A stretch of 15,955 nt of DNA from an uncultured Lactobacillus sp. (lineage in GTDB: Bacteria > Bacillota > Bacilli > Lactobacillales > Lactobacillaceae), in the NCBI GenBank assembly GCA_910587695.1, contig CAJUNC010000026.1, forward strand, positions 1 to 15,955, in the 5' to 3' direction. Positions 14,642-15,955 of the stretch are shown one piece after another. The first letter of the stretch is position 1, and the number at the start of each line of letters is the position of its first letter. Below the pieces are notes generated by a model that saw only the letters and a list, made by a program, of their open reading frames with translations, ran no database searches and was not told the DNA's origin. The translations under genes were made by a program, and so were the position numbers.

Positions 14642-15631
14642 ATGCAGTATCGTATTTATAAAGATGACGTCAAGATCAAAGAAACAACATCAAGACAAGT
14701 TGAGATTACAGGCCTAAAGCCCAAAACGACATACACGCTAGGTGTTTCAGCATACAACGGACTACGTGAAAGTACACGAGCTATGATCACGATGACTACA
14801 CGAGGTCTAGTTATGATCGTTGATAAGGCTTTACAAGTAGATTCAGAAGTAACGTTTGAATATTTAGAATATCCGTTTGGAGTTGTACCATTCGGAACCG
14901 AACCAGCTGGGATGTTCGGTGGCGGTAATCGGCAAACGCTACAAGGCAAAGTAGTATCTGTTTCTAATGGACAAAGCCGAGTTGAGTTAAAGAATAGTTT
15001 TGATAAATTGTCGGACGAGTTAAAACTAGTCACTAATTTGCAGATACCAGGGATCAATTTAGTTGCAAATTCAAGTAACTTTAAGAATTTGAATGGTTGG
15101 ACTGATACTAATACCGTTGGCCAACCGTACTTAGGTAAGCACCCATTTTGGAAGAATAATACTGAAAATATGCTTATTATTTCAAATAAAAGTACAACGA
15201 GGGAAGTAACCGTTGGTTCGGATCGTTTTAGAGTAAAGCCAAATACAATTTACACTATTAGCTTTTCTGGGTTTCATAATTATGCTTTGGCAAGCTATGA
15301 TGTATACTTTTTGGCACGCATGCACACTAGCCAAGCCTCTTGGACAGAAGTTATATTACCAATTGCGAGCCAAAAGTTAAGTAATAGTGGAGTGGTAAAT
15401 AAGTCGGTAAGTTTTAATACTGGAAATAACGATGAGGGATATATTCGTTTTGACAATAACGCAACCATTCAAGAAGGGGTATCTGCTGACTTGTATTTAG
15501 CAAATATCAAAGTTGAGGAAGGTTCACAAGCAACACCATGGACACCAGCAAGGAAAGATATTTACGGTACAGACCAGATCGATAATAATTACTCGGCTTT
15601 CGATAGCTACAAGGCTATTTATCTTAAATGA
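14642..15631 (+). CDS. FN3 second half - FGT module - carbohydrate-binding-like adhesin
   Basis: A 329-residue protein. Residues 1-54 are strands C to G of an FN3 domain (MQYRIYKDDVKIKET, then GLKPKTTYTLGVSAYNGLRE). Residues about 66-122 are a beta module with TFEYLEYPFGVVPFGTEPAG and FGGG, a relative of the Gly-rich module in the gene at 12211. Residues about 137-306 resemble a jelly-roll carbohydrate-binding module: INLVANSSNFKNLNGWTD at the start, NTIYTISFSG in the middle, and the usual closing IKVEEGSQATPWTPARKD. Such modules at fibre ends bind cell-wall sugars. ATG 14642 has GGAG (14629-14632) at 9-base spacing; ATG 14636 overlaps the previous stop as TGATG but is only 3 bases from it. 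The upstream gene's frame differs by -1. Either a separate coupled gene or the 3' part of a frameshifted one. Confidence 0.7.
   Translation: MQYRIYKDDVKIKETTSRQVEITGLKPKTTYTLGVSAYNGLRESTRAMITMTTRGLVMIVDKALQVDSEVTFEYLEYPFGVVPFGTEPAGMFGGGNRQTLQGKVVSVSNGQSRVELKNSFDKLSDELKLVTNLQIPGINLVANSSNFKNLNGWTDTNTVGQPYLGKHPFWKNNTENMLIISNKSTTREVTVGSDRFRVKPNTIYTISFSGFHNYALASYDVYFLARMHTSQASWTEVILPIASQKLSNSGVVNKSVSFNTGNNDEGYIRFDNNATIQEGVSADLYLANIKVEEGSQATPWTPARKDIYGTDQIDNNYSAFDSYKAIYLK
14714..14773 (+). repeat. DNA-level paralogue of the FN3 second half, copy 2
   Basis: Partner of 14220-14279 (41 of 60 identical by hand count), coding LKPKTTYTLGVSAYNGLRES. It lies at the matching place of the second split FN3 domain. 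Confidence 0.7.
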
Positions 15632-15639
15632 TTTTTTGT

Positions 15640-15660
15640 GGTGGGCGGGTAGGAAAAGGG
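15640..15660 (+). promoter_or_regulatory. G-rich spacer with possible two-tier G-quadruplex before the holin candidate
   Basis: Between the adhesin stop (15629-15631) and ATG 15669 the + strand carries five G-runs: GG, GGG, GGG, GG, GGG, split by 1, 1, 2 and 4 bases. This is far from the roughly 40% GC background. The last run is part of the probable ribosome binding site GGGTG (15658-15662, 6 bases before the ATG). Folding of the mRNA could hide that site; this is untested inference. Confidence 0.35.
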
Positions 15661-15668
15661 TGTTAAAA

Positions 15669-15955
15669 ATGTTAAAAAATATTAGAAAGAACCGATTTTG
15701 GCTTCTAAAAGCGCTGGAGACTTATTCTCTGGCGTTTTTCTTTATCGTTAAGCGGTCAACAGGTATTTTTGACTGGGATCATAGTCCGTTGGCTGCGCTT
15801 GATGATCCACCGTTCATTTTTATGCTTGCAGTGGTCGGTACGATCGCATTGGTGTTTGCGCTGTGGGACATCAAGCATTTGTACTACAAGCAGATCATGA
15901 CTGGAACGCTGACGTTTGTGTGGTTAGCGTTTTTCTTGTCATTTTGTGCGAATGA
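15669..15955 (+). CDS. Membrane protein, candidate holin (3' end outside the window)
   Basis: An open frame from ATG 15669 runs 95 codons to the window edge without a stop. It has three hydrophobic segments: WLLKALETYSLAFFFIVK (about residues 11-28), FIFMLAVVGTIALVFALWD (about 54-72) and TGTLTFVWLAFFLSF (about 79-93). They are separated by a polar loop with FDWDHSPLAALDD and a short HLYYKQ turn, and the N-terminus is basic (LKNIRKNR). Size, three helices and place after the tail genes fit a class I-like holin or a lysis-associated membrane protein, but I do not recognise the family. GGGTG (15658-15662) supplies the ribosome binding site. The rest of the gene and any endolysin lie beyond the window. 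Confidence 0.6.
   Translation, partial: MLKNIRKNRFWLLKALETYSLAFFFIVKRSTGIFDWDHSPLAALDDPPFIFMLAVVGTIALVFALWDIKHLYYKQIMTGTLTFVWLAFFLSFCAN

Noticed and set aside
14615..14642. Programmed -1 frameshift to fuse the two adhesin genes
   Set aside because: The overlap between frames is only 14615-14636 and contains no X-XXY-YYZ slippery sequence in phase. Stop-start reinitiation or an indel explains the layout better.

Overview
The window is the morphogenesis (head-tail) part of a siphovirus genome, most likely a prophage or temperate phage of a low-GC Gram-positive host in the Lactobacillaceae. The GC content is about 40% by eye on sampled lines, and Ligilactobacillus is a reasonable guess that is not proven here. 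All genes lie on the + strand, nearly abut, and often overlap at TGATG or TAATG stop-start junctions. No terminator is visible inside, so this looks like one late operon. The portal and terminase genes would lie upstream of the window, and most of the lysis genes downstream. There is no tRNA, rRNA, CRISPR array, integrase or insertion sequence, and no stretch over 300 bases lacks a gene.

Head region (1-3390): a small unknown protein, a GP20-type scaffold, the major capsid protein, a head-tail connector, and three small minor capsid/head-completion proteins. Tail region (3406-10244): major tail protein, two tail assembly chaperone-like genes (a charged gp14-like protein, then Gp15), a 1467-residue tape measure with a lytic transglycosylase domain, and the distal tail protein. 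Host-contact region (10244-15631): a tail-associated lysin whose N-terminal baseplate domain is fused through a coiled coil to a GH25 muramidase, a baseplate/fibre protein, a three-gene cassette (short fibre-like protein, coiled-coil accessory protein, XkdX-like protein), and two further adhesin genes. The window ends inside a three-helix membrane protein that is a candidate holin.

The most unusual part is 13030-14820. Two fibronectin type III (FN3) domains are each cut at the same place, just after the conserved Trp of strand B. The first half ends one gene and the second half starts another gene at an ATG in the same domain position. At the first cut a three-gene cassette sits between the halves. 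At the second cut only a TGATG stop-start junction and a frame change separate them. Either one long FN3-Big2-FN3-carbohydrate-binding adhesin was broken by recombination and an indel, or the halves pair between separate polypeptides. The sequence alone does not decide.

Other notable features are a strict 44-residue (4 x 11) repeat array in the tape measure, a second 27-residue repeat near its N-terminus, two virion-borne glycosidases acting on the same peptidoglycan bond, a duplicated FGT-P-G-FGG adhesin module, strong enrichment of GATC (about 160 sites by hand count against about 57 expected), and a G-rich spacer in front of the holin candidate.
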